From contig NZ_CP144918.1 in assembly GCF_036700095.1 (NCBI RefSeq), forward strand, positions 745,001 through 809,000: DNA of 64,000 nucleotides. Direction: 5' to 3'. Positions 56,101 through 64,000 of the stretch are shown here, piece by piece. A program made the translations under genes and the position numbers. The notes beneath the pieces are model-generated. The model saw nothing but the letters and a program-made list of their open reading frames with translations, ran no database searches and was not told the DNA's origin. The stretch's first letter is position 1. Every line of letters begins with the position of its first letter. Source of the stretch: Pelagerythrobacter marensis (GTDB taxonomy: Bacteria > Pseudomonadota > Alphaproteobacteria > Sphingomonadales > Sphingomonadaceae).

Positions 56101-57839
56101 GACTGTTCGACCTGCCGGCATCGAGCTGGGAGGATTACGACAAGGCCCTGATTTCGAAGGGCGGCGGCGTCTGGCCGCGAACGATGAAGCGCATTCCGCT
56201 GTCGGCCGCCATGCGCAAGATGCTGGGCACCGACGCGAAAGAGATGGAGCCCGAAGCGCTGATTTCGGCCATCCTGCGGGCCGAAGTGGATCTGATCTGG
56301 TTCGGCGGCATCGGCACTTACGTGAAGAGCCGGGCGGAAAACAACGTTCAGGTGGGCGATCCGGCGAACGATTCCCTGCGCGTCGATGCGGCCGATCTGC
56401 GCGCGAAAGTGATCGGCGAGGGTGCCAACCTCGGGGTTACCCAGGCCGGGCGGATCGAATTCGCGCTGCGCGGCGGAAGGATCAACACCGATTTCATCGA
56501 CAACTCCGCCGGGGTCGACTGCTCGGACAACGAGGTCAATATCAAGATCGCGCTGGCCGGCGCGCGGCGGGCGGGGCGCCTTTCGGAGCCGCGGCGCAAT
56601 GCGCTGCTGGTGGAAATGACCGACGAGGTCGCCGAACTGGTGCTCGAAGACAATCGCCTGCAGGCGCTGGCCCTGTCGATCGCCGAACTGGGCGGGGCCA
56701 AGGCGACCGCCTCGCAACTGCGCCTGATCGAAACGCTCGAGGATCGCGGCTATCTTGATCGCCGCACTGAAGGCCTTGCCGATGGCGAAGCCCTGGCCCG
56801 CCGGGCCAGCGACGGCGCGGGCCTGACCAGACCCGAGCTCGCGGTGCTGCTGTCCTCGACCAAGCTGGTGTTGCAGGATGCCATCGAGCAGGCGGCGTTG
56901 CCCGACGATCCCGCGCTCGAAGCCGATCTGTTCGAGTATTTCCCCGCCCCGATGCGCGGCAAGTTCAAGACGCAGATCCTCGAGCACCGGCTGCGCCGCG
57001 AGATCATCGCGACGAGCCTGGCGAACCGGATCGTGAACCGTCTCGGGCTGGTCAATCCGTTCGAGCTTGCCGAAGAGGAGGGGGTGGAGCTGGCGCAGGT
57101 CGCGGCGGCGTTCGTCGCGGCGGAAAAGCTGTTCGGTATCGAGGACTTGTGGGACCGCCTCGACCGGACCGCGATGGTGGAAACCGCGCGCATCATGCTG
57201 TTCGACCGTGTCGCGACCGCGATGCGCAGCCAGATGGCCGACCTGCTGCGGGCGGGCGTCGGACGCGTCGGCCCGTCGCAGATCGTCGAGGAACTGGCCA
57301 AAGGTATCGCAGAACTCGCCGCCGGAACCGAGGGGCTGCTCGCGGCCGAATCGCGTCAGCAATCGGAAAAGATGCGCGCCGCCTTCGCCGAGAAGGGAGC
57401 GCCTGCCGACCTCGCCGCCGACGTCGCGCACTTGTTCGACATGGATGGCGCGGTCGGCCTGGCCCGGCTCGCGCGCGACGCGGAAATCGGCCCGCGCGCG
57501 CTTACCGGCGCCTTTACCGACCTGGGCGCGCGGCTCGGGCTCGACTGGGCCCAGGGAACCGCTGCGCTGATGGACCCGTCCGACGTGTGGGAACGCCTGC
57601 TCGTTGCCGGCCTGGCGCGCGATTTTCAGCAGATGCGGCTCGACTTCCTTCGGCGGTTGTCGCGGCGCAAGGATGCGAAAAGTGATCCGGTCGGCGCGGT
57701 CAGCAGCTGGGCGGAAGAGAACGGCACGGCCATTCGCCAGTTTCGCGCCATGATCGGGCGCGCGCAGGCGCAATCGCCGGTCGCGCCGGCGATGCTCGCG
57801 CAGATTGCCAGCCAGGCGCGGAATCTGCTCGGGCGATAG
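53115..57839 (+). CDS. gdhB: NAD-specific glutamate dehydrogenase, large type (about 180 kDa class)
   Basis: The enzyme deaminates glutamate to 2-oxoglutarate with NAD in the cytoplasm. The 1574-residue protein belongs to the L_GDH family. It has a long regulatory N-terminal half ([20 protein letters not shown] and ACT-like segments), then the catalytic part with [14 protein letters not shown] near residue 810, [49 protein letters not shown] and [18 protein letters not shown]. The helical end ([17 protein letters not shown]) completes it. A GGAGC site lies before the chosen ATG; a GTG 14 codons earlier is possible. Together with putA it would carry proline to the TCA cycle. The symbol follows common usage for this class. 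Confidence 0.96.
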   Translation: MSSSAAASSGKSRRGQAGLSSLVGTLTDRICDSLLPGDTPFAKEKVREAAAFMLEAAARRERGEASIALASATDERRFMRIALVNDDMPFLVDSVAATIAAQGLAIDRLVHPVVHVRRDDDGALREIAGQRGDDTRRESMIYVETVRIDARQRRVLERELRTTLADVHAAVSDWPKMREAMRADAARIEDVEGAELLRWLESGMLTQLGHLRRHRDGSHSGLLGICRKSARQILADASYDRAFEWFGAADEGRELLIIKANRLSNVHRRVPLDLFITPIREDGEVVALSIHAGVWTSAALAASPAQVPRLRAQVSGLMEKFEFDAGGHAGKALVHALTALPHDLVIGFSAEDIERVATAMMSLVDRPRPRLALVEAPLARHLFAFVWMPRDMLSTQVRHRIEDLLEEGAGATMLDWSLQVEGGNLAMLRFVLDLRGGQVSTPEAELEARLQKMLRGWAEAVESELAEQMEAGRAAAIATRFAEAFPAAYRADYGAAEAALDIARMRHLSALESEAPSGAPLQRDARLYALDGDPEAELRLKIYEHEGALPLSDAVPALENFGFRVLAEIPTPLDEGRLGTIHDFTLALPETDTLAALLERADAIEEAIAAVLNGSAEDDPFNRLVIGAALSADEANWLRAFYRYLRQAGVSFTIYTVVDALDRAPDVTRALVRLFAARNDPDFAGDREAATRECEDAIKQGLAGVAAINDDRLLRLYHAVIGAILRTNAFAPAGQEALAFKIDSQLVPNLPRPIPWREIFVYSRRVEGIHLRAGPVARGGLRWSDRRDDFRTEILGLMKAQRVKNAVIVPTGAKGGFYPKQLPAPERDRAAWAAEGQASYEIFIRTLLSVTDNLEGDKVVHPPRVVIRDGEDPYFVVAADKGTARFSDVANAIADKRDFWLGDAFASGGSNGYDHKAMGITARGAWVSVQRHFLELGVDVQRDPVRVAGCGDMSGDVFGNGMLLSKAIKLVAAFDHRHIFIDPDPDPAASWKERKRLFDLPASSWEDYDKALISKGGGVWPRTMKRIPLSAAMRKMLGTDAKEMEPEALISAILRAEVDLIWFGGIGTYVKSRAENNVQVGDPANDSLRVDAADLRAKVIGEGANLGVTQAGRIEFALRGGRINTDFIDNSAGVDCSDNEVNIKIALAGARRAGRLSEPRRNALLVEMTDEVAELVLEDNRLQALALSIAELGGAKATASQLRLIETLEDRGYLDRRTEGLADGEALARRASDGAGLTRPELAVLLSSTKLVLQDAIEQAALPDDPALEADLFEYFPAPMRGKFKTQILEHRLRREIIATSLANRIVNRLGLVNPFELAEEEGVELAQVAAAFVAAEKLFGIEDLWDRLDRTAMVETARIMLFDRVATAMRSQMADLLRAGVGRVGPSQIVEELAKGIAELAAGTEGLLAAESRQQSEKMRAAFAEKGAPADLAADVAHLFDMDGAVGLARLARDAEIGPRALTGAFTDLGARLGLDWAQGTAALMDPSDVWERLLVAGLARDFQQMRLDFLRRLSRRKDAKSDPVGAVSSWAEENGTAIRQFRAMIGRAQAQSPVAPAMLAQIASQARNLLGR

Positions 57840-57894
57840 GGTTCGTTGCCGGGCGGGCTTGACCCGGCTGCCGATTTGCCCAAACCCCCGCGAC

Positions 57895-59118
57895 ATGGAT
57901 AGCGCCGACATCGTGATCGTCGGCACAGGGCATGGCGGGGCACAGGCCGCCATTGCCCTGCGCCAGAACGGATTTGCCGGCTCGATCGCCATGATCGGGC
58001 GCGACAGCGAACCGCCGTACGAGCGGCCGCCTCTGTCGAAGGAGTATCTGGCCGGGGAGAAGCCGTTCGAGCGGATATATATCCGCCCGCCGCAGTTCTG
58101 GGCCGACAAGGACGTGACGCTCCGGTTGCGGACCTCGGTGGTCGAGGTCGACCCGCACGCTCACGAACTCGTGCTCTCGGACGAGAGCCGGGTCCGCTAC
58201 GGCCAGCTGATATGGGGCGCGGGCGGCGATCCGCGGCGTCTCCCCTGCCCGGGGGCCGATCTGCCCGGCGTGCATTCGGTGCGCAACCGAGCCGACGTCG
58301 ACCGGATGATCGCCGAGCTCAAAGGCGGGGCACGCCGCGCGGTGGTGATCGGCGGCGGTTATATCGGGCTGGAGGCTGCGGCGGTGCTGCGCAAGCTGGG
58401 GTGCGAGGTTGCTCTGCTCGAAGCGCTCCCCCGCGTGCTCGCGCGGGTTGCGGGGGAGGAGCTGTCGCGGTTCTACGAAGCCGAACATCGCCGGCAGGGC
58501 GTCGATATCCGGTTGGAAGCCGCAGTCGAGCGGATCGAAGGGGACGACAGGGTTACCGGCGTGGCGCTCGCAGGGGGCGAGATCGTGCCGGCCGATCTGG
58601 TCGTCGTCGGGATCGGCATCGTGCCTTCGGTCGGCCCCCTGATCGCGGCGGGCGCGGCGGGCGCCAACGGAGTCGATGTCGACGAGTTCTGCCGCACCTC
58701 GCTCGACGACGTCTATGCGATCGGCGACTGCGCGGCACATGCCAATCCCTACGCCGGCGGCGCGGTGATCCGTCTCGAATCGGTGCAGAACGCCACCGAC
58801 ATGGCGAATGTCGCGGCAAAATCGATCTGCGGCGATCCCCGTCCTTACCAGGCGGTGCCGTGGTTCTGGTCGAACCAGTACGATCTTCGCCTGCAAACCG
58901 TCGGTCTGTCGCTCGATCACGACGAGACGGTCCTGCGCGGCGACCCGGCAGCGCGCAGGTTTTCGGTCGTCTATCTCAGCGAAGGTCGGGTGATCGCGCT
59001 CGATTGCGTCAACGCGACCAAGGATTATGCCCAGGGCCGCAAGCTGGTCGAGGCCGGGTCGAAGCCCGAGCGCGAGGCGCTGGCCGACCCGGAGATTTCG
59101 CTCAAGGCGCTGGTGTAA
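57895..59118 (+). CDS. Ferredoxin-NAD reductase-like FAD oxidoreductase
   Basis: The 407-residue flavoprotein probably passes electrons from NAD(P)H to a 2Fe-2S ferredoxin, as in aromatic or P450 systems. It has the FAD motif [36 protein letters not shown], the NAD motif [19 protein letters not shown], the FAD-ribityl motif [17 protein letters not shown] and [16 protein letters not shown]. These match putidaredoxin-reductase-type enzymes. No ferredoxin or oxygenase gene is adjacent. Its last 17 bases overlap the end of queG on the other strand. Confidence 0.92.
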   Translation: MDSADIVIVGTGHGGAQAAIALRQNGFAGSIAMIGRDSEPPYERPPLSKEYLAGEKPFERIYIRPPQFWADKDVTLRLRTSVVEVDPHAHELVLSDESRVRYGQLIWGAGGDPRRLPCPGADLPGVHSVRNRADVDRMIAELKGGARRAVVIGGGYIGLEAAAVLRKLGCEVALLEALPRVLARVAGEELSRFYEAEHRRQGVDIRLEAAVERIEGDDRVTGVALAGGEIVPADLVVVGIGIVPSVGPLIAAGAAGANGVDVDEFCRTSLDDVYAIGDCAAHANPYAGGAVIRLESVQNATDMANVAAKSICGDPRPYQAVPWFWSNQYDLRLQTVGLSLDHDETVLRGDPAARRFSVVYLSEGRVIALDCVNATKDYAQGRKLVEAGSKPEREALADPEISLKALV

Positions 59119-60163
59119 GCTCGCGCATGGCCCATCGGGCCGCTTCGGCGACCGCCGGATCGGGATCGTCCACCAGCGCGCGGACCGGGCCGGTCAGCGC
59201 CGGATTGCCGCTGTTGCCCGCGGCGATCAGGCAGTTGCGGACGAAGCGGTCGCGTCCGATGCGCTTGATCGGCGAGCCGGAAAAGAGCTTCCGAAAGGCC
59301 GCATCGTCGAGCGTGAGCAGCGCGTCGAGCCGGGGAGCCACCAGTTCGGCGCGCGGCAGGAACGCACGGTTGCGCGCCGCCGCGTCGGCGAACTTGTTCC
59401 ACGGGCACACGGCCAGGCAATCGTCGCAGCCGTAGATGCGATTGCCGATCGCCTTGCGGAATTCGTGCGGGATCGGTCCCTTGTGCTCGATCGTGAGGTA
59501 GGAAATGCAGCGCCGGGCATCGATCCGATAGGGTTCGGGAAAGGCGTCTGTCGGGCAGGCGTCCTGACACGCACGGCACGATCCGCAGTTGTCGCGGTGC
59601 GGCGTCGCCGGTTCGAGATCGAGCGTGGTGTAGATCGCGGCGAGGAACAGCCACGACCCGTGTTCGCGGCTGACGAGGTTGGTGTGCTTGCCCTGCCACC
59701 CGATTCCCGCCGCCTCGCCCAGCGGTTTTTCCATCACCGGCGCCGTGTCGACGAAAACCTTGAGCCGGGCCTCCGGCGCGCGCGCGACGAGCCACCGCGC
59801 GAGCGCCTTCGCCGCTTTCTTGACCGTGTCGTGATAGTCGCGGCCCTGGGCATAGACCGATATGCGCGCGCGCTCCCGATCGCCCTCCAGCGCCAGGGGA
59901 TCGCGATCGGGGGCATAGCTCATGCCCAGCGCGATCACGCTCTTCGCCTCGGGCCACATCGCCTGCGGGCCCTGACGCACCTCGGCGCGGTCTTCCATCC
60001 AGCCCATCGTGCCGTGGTATCCGGCCGCGATCCATTCGCGCAGGCGCCGGGCGCGTTCGGGATCGTCGGCCGCAGGGGCAATCCCGACCGCGACGAAACC
60101 CAGCCGCCGCGCCTCGGCGAGCAGGTCCTCGCGCAGTGCGGCATTTTCGCGGGCTTCGGACAC
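59102..60163 (-). CDS. queG: Epoxyqueuosine reductase
   Basis: The enzyme does the last step of queuosine synthesis in tRNA, reducing epoxyqueuosine with a cobalamin and two 4Fe-4S clusters. The 353-residue protein has [57 protein letters not shown] and the cluster motifs [16 protein letters not shown] and [15 protein letters not shown]. The C-terminus has a HEAT-like segment. Convergent overlap of 17 bases with the upstream oxidoreductase is a short, clear case. Confidence 0.96.
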   Translation of the reverse strand: MSEARENAALREDLLAEARRLGFVAVGIAPAADDPERARRLREWIAAGYHGTMGWMEDRAEVRQGPQAMWPEAKSVIALGMSYAPDRDPLALEGDRERARISVYAQGRDYHDTVKKAAKALARWLVARAPEARLKVFVDTAPVMEKPLGEAAGIGWQGKHTNLVSREHGSWLFLAAIYTTLDLEPATPHRDNCGSCRACQDACPTDAFPEPYRIDARRCISYLTIEHKGPIPHEFRKAIGNRIYGCDDCLAVCPWNKFADAAARNRAFLPRAELVAPRLDALLTLDDAAFRKLFSGSPIKRIGRDRFVRNCLIAAGNSGNPALTGPVRALVDDPDPAVAEAARWAMRELTPAP

Positions 60164-60208
60164 GCTAACGGGTTGCTCCCTGCAATGCGCAGCGGCTACC
60201 GCGCGGAT

Positions 60209-61201
60209 ATGGAAACTGCGCTAAGCGATCCGCCCCGCGCGGGCAACGATACCGCGTCCGGTGCGCCGCTTGCAATCGAGGCGCACGGCCTGGTCAAGCG
60301 GTTCGGGGACACCACGGCCGTCGACGGGGTCGACCTCGCCGTGCCCGAAGGGGCGATCTACGGCGTGCTGGGCCCCAATGGCGCGGGCAAGACGACCACG
60401 TTGCGGATGCTGCTGGGCATTATCGACCCGGACCGGGGGGTGCGCCGGCTGTTCGGGCACGACGATCCGCACGATATCGCCGGCCTGGTCGGCTATCTGC
60501 CCGAGGAGCGCGGCCTCTACCCGGCGATGAAGGCCTGCGATGCGATCGCCTTCATGGGCGCTCTGCGCGGCATGGCGCTGTCGGACGCGCGCGAGCGGGG
60601 GCGTGTCCTGCTGGAAGATCACGGGCTCGGCCATGCGGCGGACAAGCAGATCCGCCAGCTTTCGAAAGGCATGGCGCAGACCGTGCAGTTGCTCGGCACG
60701 CTGGTGCACGATCCGCGCCTGGTCATCCTGGACGAGCCGTTCTCCGGCCTCGACGCGATCAACCAGGGCAAGCTGGAAGTGCTGATCCGCGGGCTGGCGG
60801 AGCGCGGCACCACGGTGATCTTCTCGACCCATGTCATCGCCCATGCGGAGCGCCTGTGCGAAGGCGTGGCGATCATTGCCGGGGGCAGGGTGCCCTATGC
60901 CGGCTCGGTCGACGCCGCGCGCGACCGCATTCCGGCGCGCGTCCGCCTCGAAACCCGCGCGCACGAAGGGCGCTGGCGCGAAGCCTTGCCGGCCGACGCG
61001 CGGCGCGAAGGCGATTTCTGGTATTTCTCCCTCCCCGAAACGGGTATCGAACCGCTGCTGCGCGCGCTGATCGAAGGGGAGGCCGGCATACTTTCGCTAT
61101 CGATCGAGCGTGCCGGGCTGCACGATGCCTTCGTCCATATCGCGGGCGAGGCGGCGGCACGCGCGCTGGAGGAAGAGAGCGCGGCGGGAGGGGCATCGTG
61201 A
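60209..61201 (+). CDS. ABC transporter ATP-binding protein, NatA type
   Basis: The 330-residue ATPase has Walker [11 protein letters not shown] (residues about 55-64), the signature [13 protein letters not shown] near 152, Walker [12 protein letters not shown] and the H-loop [11 protein letters not shown]. The C-terminal DUF4162-like region ([16 protein letters not shown]) is typical of Na+/drug exporters of the NatA/CcmA type. The start is uncertain: ATG 60209 is used, 60185 is possible, and neither has a strong Shine-Dalgarno. Its stop overlaps the permease GTG (GTGA). Confidence 0.91.
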   Translation: METALSDPPRAGNDTASGAPLAIEAHGLVKRFGDTTAVDGVDLAVPEGAIYGVLGPNGAGKTTTLRMLLGIIDPDRGVRRLFGHDDPHDIAGLVGYLPEERGLYPAMKACDAIAFMGALRGMALSDARERGRVLLEDHGLGHAADKQIRQLSKGMAQTVQLLGTLVHDPRLVILDEPFSGLDAINQGKLEVLIRGLAERGTTVIFSTHVIAHAERLCEGVAIIAGGRVPYAGSVDAARDRIPARVRLETRAHEGRWREALPADARREGDFWYFSLPETGIEPLLRALIEGEAGILSLSIERAGLHDAFVHIAGEAAARALEEESAAGGAS

Positions 61202-62427
61202 CCGGCCCCTTGCCCGGCCGGCGTTCGCGGCTGCCGCTCTGGCGCGCGGCATGGGTGATCGCCCGGCGCGATTTCACCGCGATCCTGTTTTCGAAGGCCT
61301 TCCTGTTCTTCCTGGTCGGGCCGCTGTTCTTTATCGGCATCAGCGGCGCGGCGGGCGCGCTCAGCGCCCAGGCGGTCGACAGCGCGCAGAACCCGCGGCT
61401 GGCGGTGGCGCTCTCGGCCGCGGAAGGACGCGCCTTTGCGGCGGCTCATGGGCGCCTGGCCGAACTGGTCCGCCTGCCCGAGATCGAGGTGGTCGATCCC
61501 GCCGAAGCGACCGATGCGGACAGTCTGCTGGCCGACGACGGACGCAATTTCGGCGCCGTTCTCGATGGAACGCTCGCGGCGCCGCGGCTGATCGGAACCG
61601 AGGAGCGGATAGAGGACTGGCGCGGGCGCGTGGCGCTGGTGGCGGCAGAAGCGAGCGGCGCCTCGGCGGCGGACTATCCGTCGGTTGCGCTGGCCCCGAC
61701 CGCCGCCACGGTCGCCAGCAAGCGCAGCGCCAATGCCGCGACCGCCACGGCCGGGCTGACGCTGCTGTTCCTGCTGACGATGCTGCTGGCAGGCATGGTC
61801 ATGTCGAACCTGGTGGAGGAGAAGGGCAACAAGATCATCGAGATCCTCGCCGCGGCGATCCCGATGGACGCGGTTTTCTTCGGCAAGCTCTTCGCCATGC
61901 TGGCGGTCAGCTTCGTCGGGATCGCGATCTGGGGAAGTGCCGCGGGGGCGATCGTCGTGGCGACCGGGGTGCTCGACGATTTCTCTCCGCCCGCCGTGGG
62001 CTGGCCGGCGTTCGCCGCGCTATTTCTCGTCTATTTCGCGATGGCCTATCTCCTGATCGGCTCGATCTTCCTCACGATCGGATCGATGGCGCCGACGGTG
62101 CGCGACGTTCAGACGATGTCGATGCCGGCAACGATCCTGCAGCTCCTGGTGTTCTTCCTCGCCAGCTTCGCGATGACCGACGTCGGCTCGCCGGTGGAAC
62201 TGTTCGCGGTGATCTTTCCGCTCAGCTCGCCATACGCGATGGTCGCGCGCGCGGCGCAGGAACCGGCGCTGTGGCCCCACGCCCTCGCCCTGGCCTGGCA
62301 AGTGCTGGCGGTCGTGGTTTTCGTTCGCTTCGGGGCGCGCCTGTTCCGCCGGCGGGTGATGAAATCGGGACCTGCGCCGGCCAAGGGCGGCCGGGGGCTG
62401 TGGGCAAGGTTCGCCGGGCGGCGATAG
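61198..62427 (+). CDS. ABC transporter permease, NatB type
   Basis: The 409-residue permease has an N-terminal membrane helix (FSKAFLFFLVGPLFFIGISG), a large periplasmic domain and about five C-terminal helices. The family motif AGMVMSNLVEEKGNKIIEIL lies before the helices. It pairs with the ATPase and should export Na+, lipids or drugs; the substrate is unknown. The GTG start with GGGAGGGG upstream overlaps the ATPase stop. Confidence 0.91.
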   Translation: MTGPLPGRRSRLPLWRAAWVIARRDFTAILFSKAFLFFLVGPLFFIGISGAAGALSAQAVDSAQNPRLAVALSAAEGRAFAAAHGRLAELVRLPEIEVVDPAEATDADSLLADDGRNFGAVLDGTLAAPRLIGTEERIEDWRGRVALVAAEASGASAADYPSVALAPTAATVASKRSANAATATAGLTLLFLLTMLLAGMVMSNLVEEKGNKIIEILAAAIPMDAVFFGKLFAMLAVSFVGIAIWGSAAGAIVVATGVLDDFSPPAVGWPAFAALFLVYFAMAYLLIGSIFLTIGSMAPTVRDVQTMSMPATILQLLVFFLASFAMTDVGSPVELFAVIFPLSSPYAMVARAAQEPALWPHALALAWQVLAVVVFVRFGARLFRRRVMKSGPAPAKGGRGLWARFAGRR

Positions 62428-62439
62428 CGGCCGGCCCGC

Positions 62440-63162
62440 TCAACGCGCGAAGCGGTCGGACAGGCCCCGATCGGTGCCGCAAAGGCGATCCCAGAAGCGG
62501 AAATAGAGGCCGTAGTTGCAGGCATAGCGCTCGTGATGGCGCTGGTGGTGGCTGGCGGTGATCAGCCAGTCGCCCACGCGCGAGCGCAGGAGCGCGCGCG
62601 GAAACATTTCCCAGCCCATGTGATTGGTCACGCCCATCACGGTCATGATCGCGAGCACGATGCCCAGCACGGCCACATGGATCGGGATAAGGAAGACGAG
62701 TGCGGGGATCACCACCGCTCCCGTTACCGCCTCCAGCGGGTGAAAACTCATCGCGGCCCAGGCCGTCGGCGGGCGGCTGGCATGGTGGACCGCATGGGCG
62801 AGCCGAAAGAGGCGCGGCCGGTGCATCCAGCGGTGCGTCCAGTAAAACCAGGTATCGTGCGCGAGGAGACAGGCGAACAGCGAAAGCGGCATGACCCACA
62901 GGGGATAGGCCAGCGGGTCGGCATAGATCAGCGTCCACCCGTGCGCCTGCCAGCCCCAGGCGACGATCCCGGCAGGCAGGCCGTAGATCGCGGCCGACAG
63001 CAGCGACCAGCCGATCTCCCGCCGGATCTGCGGGCCGAGCGAGTCGTAGAGCCCCGGGCGCAGGCGTGTCGTCGCCCATGCGAACAGCCCGCTCGTCGCG
63101 AGATAGCGCAGGGCGACGATGGCGATCATCGCCAGGGCGGAAAGAAGGGCAGCGGCAATCAT
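62440..63162 (-). CDS. Fatty acid hydroxylase / sterol desaturase family protein
   Basis: The 240-residue membrane protein has the histidine clusters of the di-iron hydroxylase superfamily: LLAHDTWFYWTHRWMHRPRL, LAHAVHHASRPPTAW and SHHQRHHERYACNYG. About four membrane helices are visible (the first LLSALAMIAIVALRYL). The substrate (fatty acid, sterol-like lipid or carotenoid) cannot be told from sequence. A GTG four codons upstream could be the start. It converges on the ABC permease. Confidence 0.9.
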   Translation of the reverse strand: MIAAALLSALAMIAIVALRYLATSGLFAWATTRLRPGLYDSLGPQIRREIGWSLLSAAIYGLPAGIVAWGWQAHGWTLIYADPLAYPLWVMPLSLFACLLAHDTWFYWTHRWMHRPRLFRLAHAVHHASRPPTAWAAMSFHPLEAVTGAVVIPALVFLIPIHVAVLGIVLAIMTVMGVTNHMGWEMFPRALLRSRVGDWLITASHHQRHHERYACNYGLYFRFWDRLCGTDRGLSDRFAR

Positions 63163-63207
63163 GGCCGGGCGCACTATGCCCGAAGGTGTCGCGCCGGGCG
63201 ACAGGTT

Positions 63208-63735
63208 TCAGGCCGCCTCGCGCTCGATATATTCGGGGTAGAAGGCCGGTGCGCGGTCGGACCAGGCGGGGGCGGTGGCGGCGGCTTCGCTGAGCGACTG
63301 GAGCAGGATCTTGCGCCGGCCCGGCTTGATCTGCGGCAGCGCGCCGGCGGCGCAGAACGCGCTCGGCAGCCAAGGGCGGGCCTCGGGGCCGATCAGTCGT
63401 TCATAGAGGAAGCGAAAGGCGGAAAAGCACTCGATCCGTTCCTGCGCCAGATCGAAAGCGGCCACACGGGTGAGCTTGCCGATGAAGTCTTCGATCCCGT
63501 CCAGCCCGCTTTCCACGGGGATCGTGGCGCGCAGGACCTTCAGTTCCTGATAGGCGACGTACTGGCTGCGGATCGCAGCGCTTTCGCCGGCATCGCGCGC
63601 CCAGCGCTTGAACGCGTCCTGGCGGCCCAGCCCGATATCGAGGCTGCGGCGGATATAGCGCTGCTCGGCAGGCGTGAAGCTCGCGAACTCGCGCATTTCG
63701 GCGATAGTGAGCGATGCAGTGGCGGCCTTGGGCAT
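63208..63735 (-). CDS. Unrecognised protein, 175 residues
   Basis: I do not recognise the family. The soluble, mostly helical protein has MREFASFTPAEQRYIRRSLD near the start, then GQDAFKRWARDAGE, YQELKVLRATIPVE and ERIECFSAFRFLYERLIG. No signal peptide, membrane helix or catalytic motif stands out. It lies between thiG and the hydroxylase gene on the same strand. The start at 63735 is an ATG; a 10-residue extension is possible. Confidence 0.66.
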   Translation of the reverse strand: MPKAATASLTIAEMREFASFTPAEQRYIRRSLDIGLGRQDAFKRWARDAGESAAIRSQYVAYQELKVLRATIPVESGLDGIEDFIGKLTRVAAFDLAQERIECFSAFRFLYERLIGPEARPWLPSAFCAAGALPQIKPGRRKILLQSLSEAAATAPAWSDRAPAFYPEYIEREAA

Positions 63736-63827
63736 AGTGCGGTTCCCTGTTGCACCGCCCACCATCGCCGGACTTGGTTAAATTGGGGTTAGCCTTGGGC
63801 TCCGCGCCGTCTCAACGAAAACGACCC

Positions 63828-64000
63828 TCAGATCAAACCGGCGAGCGGGCTCGACGGATCGGCGTATTTGCGGGTCGCCATGCGTCCGGCGAGATAGGCG
63901 TCCCGCCCCGCCTCGACCGCCAGCTTCATCGCACGGGCCATGCGGAGCGGATCTTTCGCCTCGGCGATCGCGGTGTTCATCAGCACCCCGTCGCAGCCGA
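63828..64000 (-). CDS. thiG: Thiazole synthase, 3' part only
   Basis: The last 57 residues of the protein are in the window and read [37 protein letters not shown] and [13 protein letters not shown] before the stop. This C-terminus is characteristic of ThiG, which builds the thiazole ring of thiamine from deoxyxylulose phosphate, dehydroglycine and the ThiS thiocarboxylate. The start lies beyond the window end. Confidence 0.92.
   Translation of the reverse strand, partial: GCDGVLMNTAIAEAKDPLRMARAMKLAVEAGRDAYLAGRMATRKYADPSSPLAGLI

Noticed and set aside
51927-58109. 2060-codon open frame on the minus strand across the glutamate dehydrogenase
   Set aside because: It is the shadow of the LLM, glutamate dehydrogenase and reductase genes. 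The translation is rich in Arg, Ala, Gly and His with no motif.

Overview
The window looks like a stretch of chromosome from an alphaproteobacterium of the order Sphingomonadales, probably close to the Erythrobacteraceae. This is an inference from gene content: two large TonB-dependent receptors, a 1574-residue NAD-type glutamate dehydrogenase, a bifunctional PutA, a one-domain RNase D placed before lptC-lptA, and the order DUF3576-leuS-lptE-holA. The DNA is GC-rich and densely coded on both strands. Most gene starts have a purine-rich Shine-Dalgarno stretch, and many gene pairs overlap by ATGA, GTGA or TTGA.

Layout. 1-4651: two divergent TonB receptors, the first cut by the window edge and the second a ZnuD-like receptor with a His/Asp/Glu-rich loop. 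4688-12424: a minus-strand run with DoxX, a saccharopine-dehydrogenase-like reductase, dcd, an exported putative cysteine-hydrolase-like protein, putA and glpD. 12533-15679: MaoC hydratase, ExoD-like protein and ftsH (plus strand). 15724-17511: DUF3667 protein and ung (minus). 17592-19450: rnd-lptC-lptA, converging on the minus-strand operon DUF3576-leuS-lptE-holA (24113 back to 19527). 24509-28308: an orphan exported protein ending like an outer-membrane barrel, phbB with a ribbon-helix-helix gene, and a divergent SDR/TetR pair around a 17-bp perfect inverted repeat. 28388-30561: DUF305 membrane protein, a small membrane protein and murA (minus). 30669-31559: galU. 31646-34882: a single-chain type ISP/IIG-like restriction-modification enzyme whose specificity region has much lower GC. 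34883-35333: non-coding, with short GTCACA repeats. 35334-41910: acyl-CoA synthetase, an M23 peptidase and the overlapping glnE-bcp-DUF455 operon (minus). 42027-44885: M28 peptidase, agmatine deiminase and a 41-residue small protein. 44904-48794: an orphan protein with an HEMLH motif, then thrS coupled to an AraC-type regulator (minus). 49201-52931: a three-gene membrane/XRE module, a tiny lipoprotein, an alpha/beta hydrolase, a TPR protein and an LLM flavin oxidoreductase. 53115-59118: the large glutamate dehydrogenase and a ferredoxin-NAD reductase-like protein. 59102-63735: queG, an ABC exporter pair, a fatty-acid-hydroxylase-family protein and an unrecognised gene. The window ends in the 3' part of thiG.

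Functional themes. Envelope biogenesis dominates (lptC, lptA, lptE, murA, galU, M23, ExoD, TonB receptors). Carbon and nitrogen metabolism is also well represented (putA feeding glutamate to the large GDH, glnE control of glutamine synthetase, agmatine deiminase, glpD, phbB). I saw no rRNA, tRNA, CRISPR array, insertion sequence or prophage. The parts most like accessory DNA are the restriction-modification gene with the repeats upstream of it, the SDR/TetR pair, and a few orphan exported proteins. I did not find a clear multi-gene new system. The best candidates for follow-up are the mosaic restriction enzyme, the SDR/TetR palindrome, the 49.2-50.2 kb module and the HEMLH protein.
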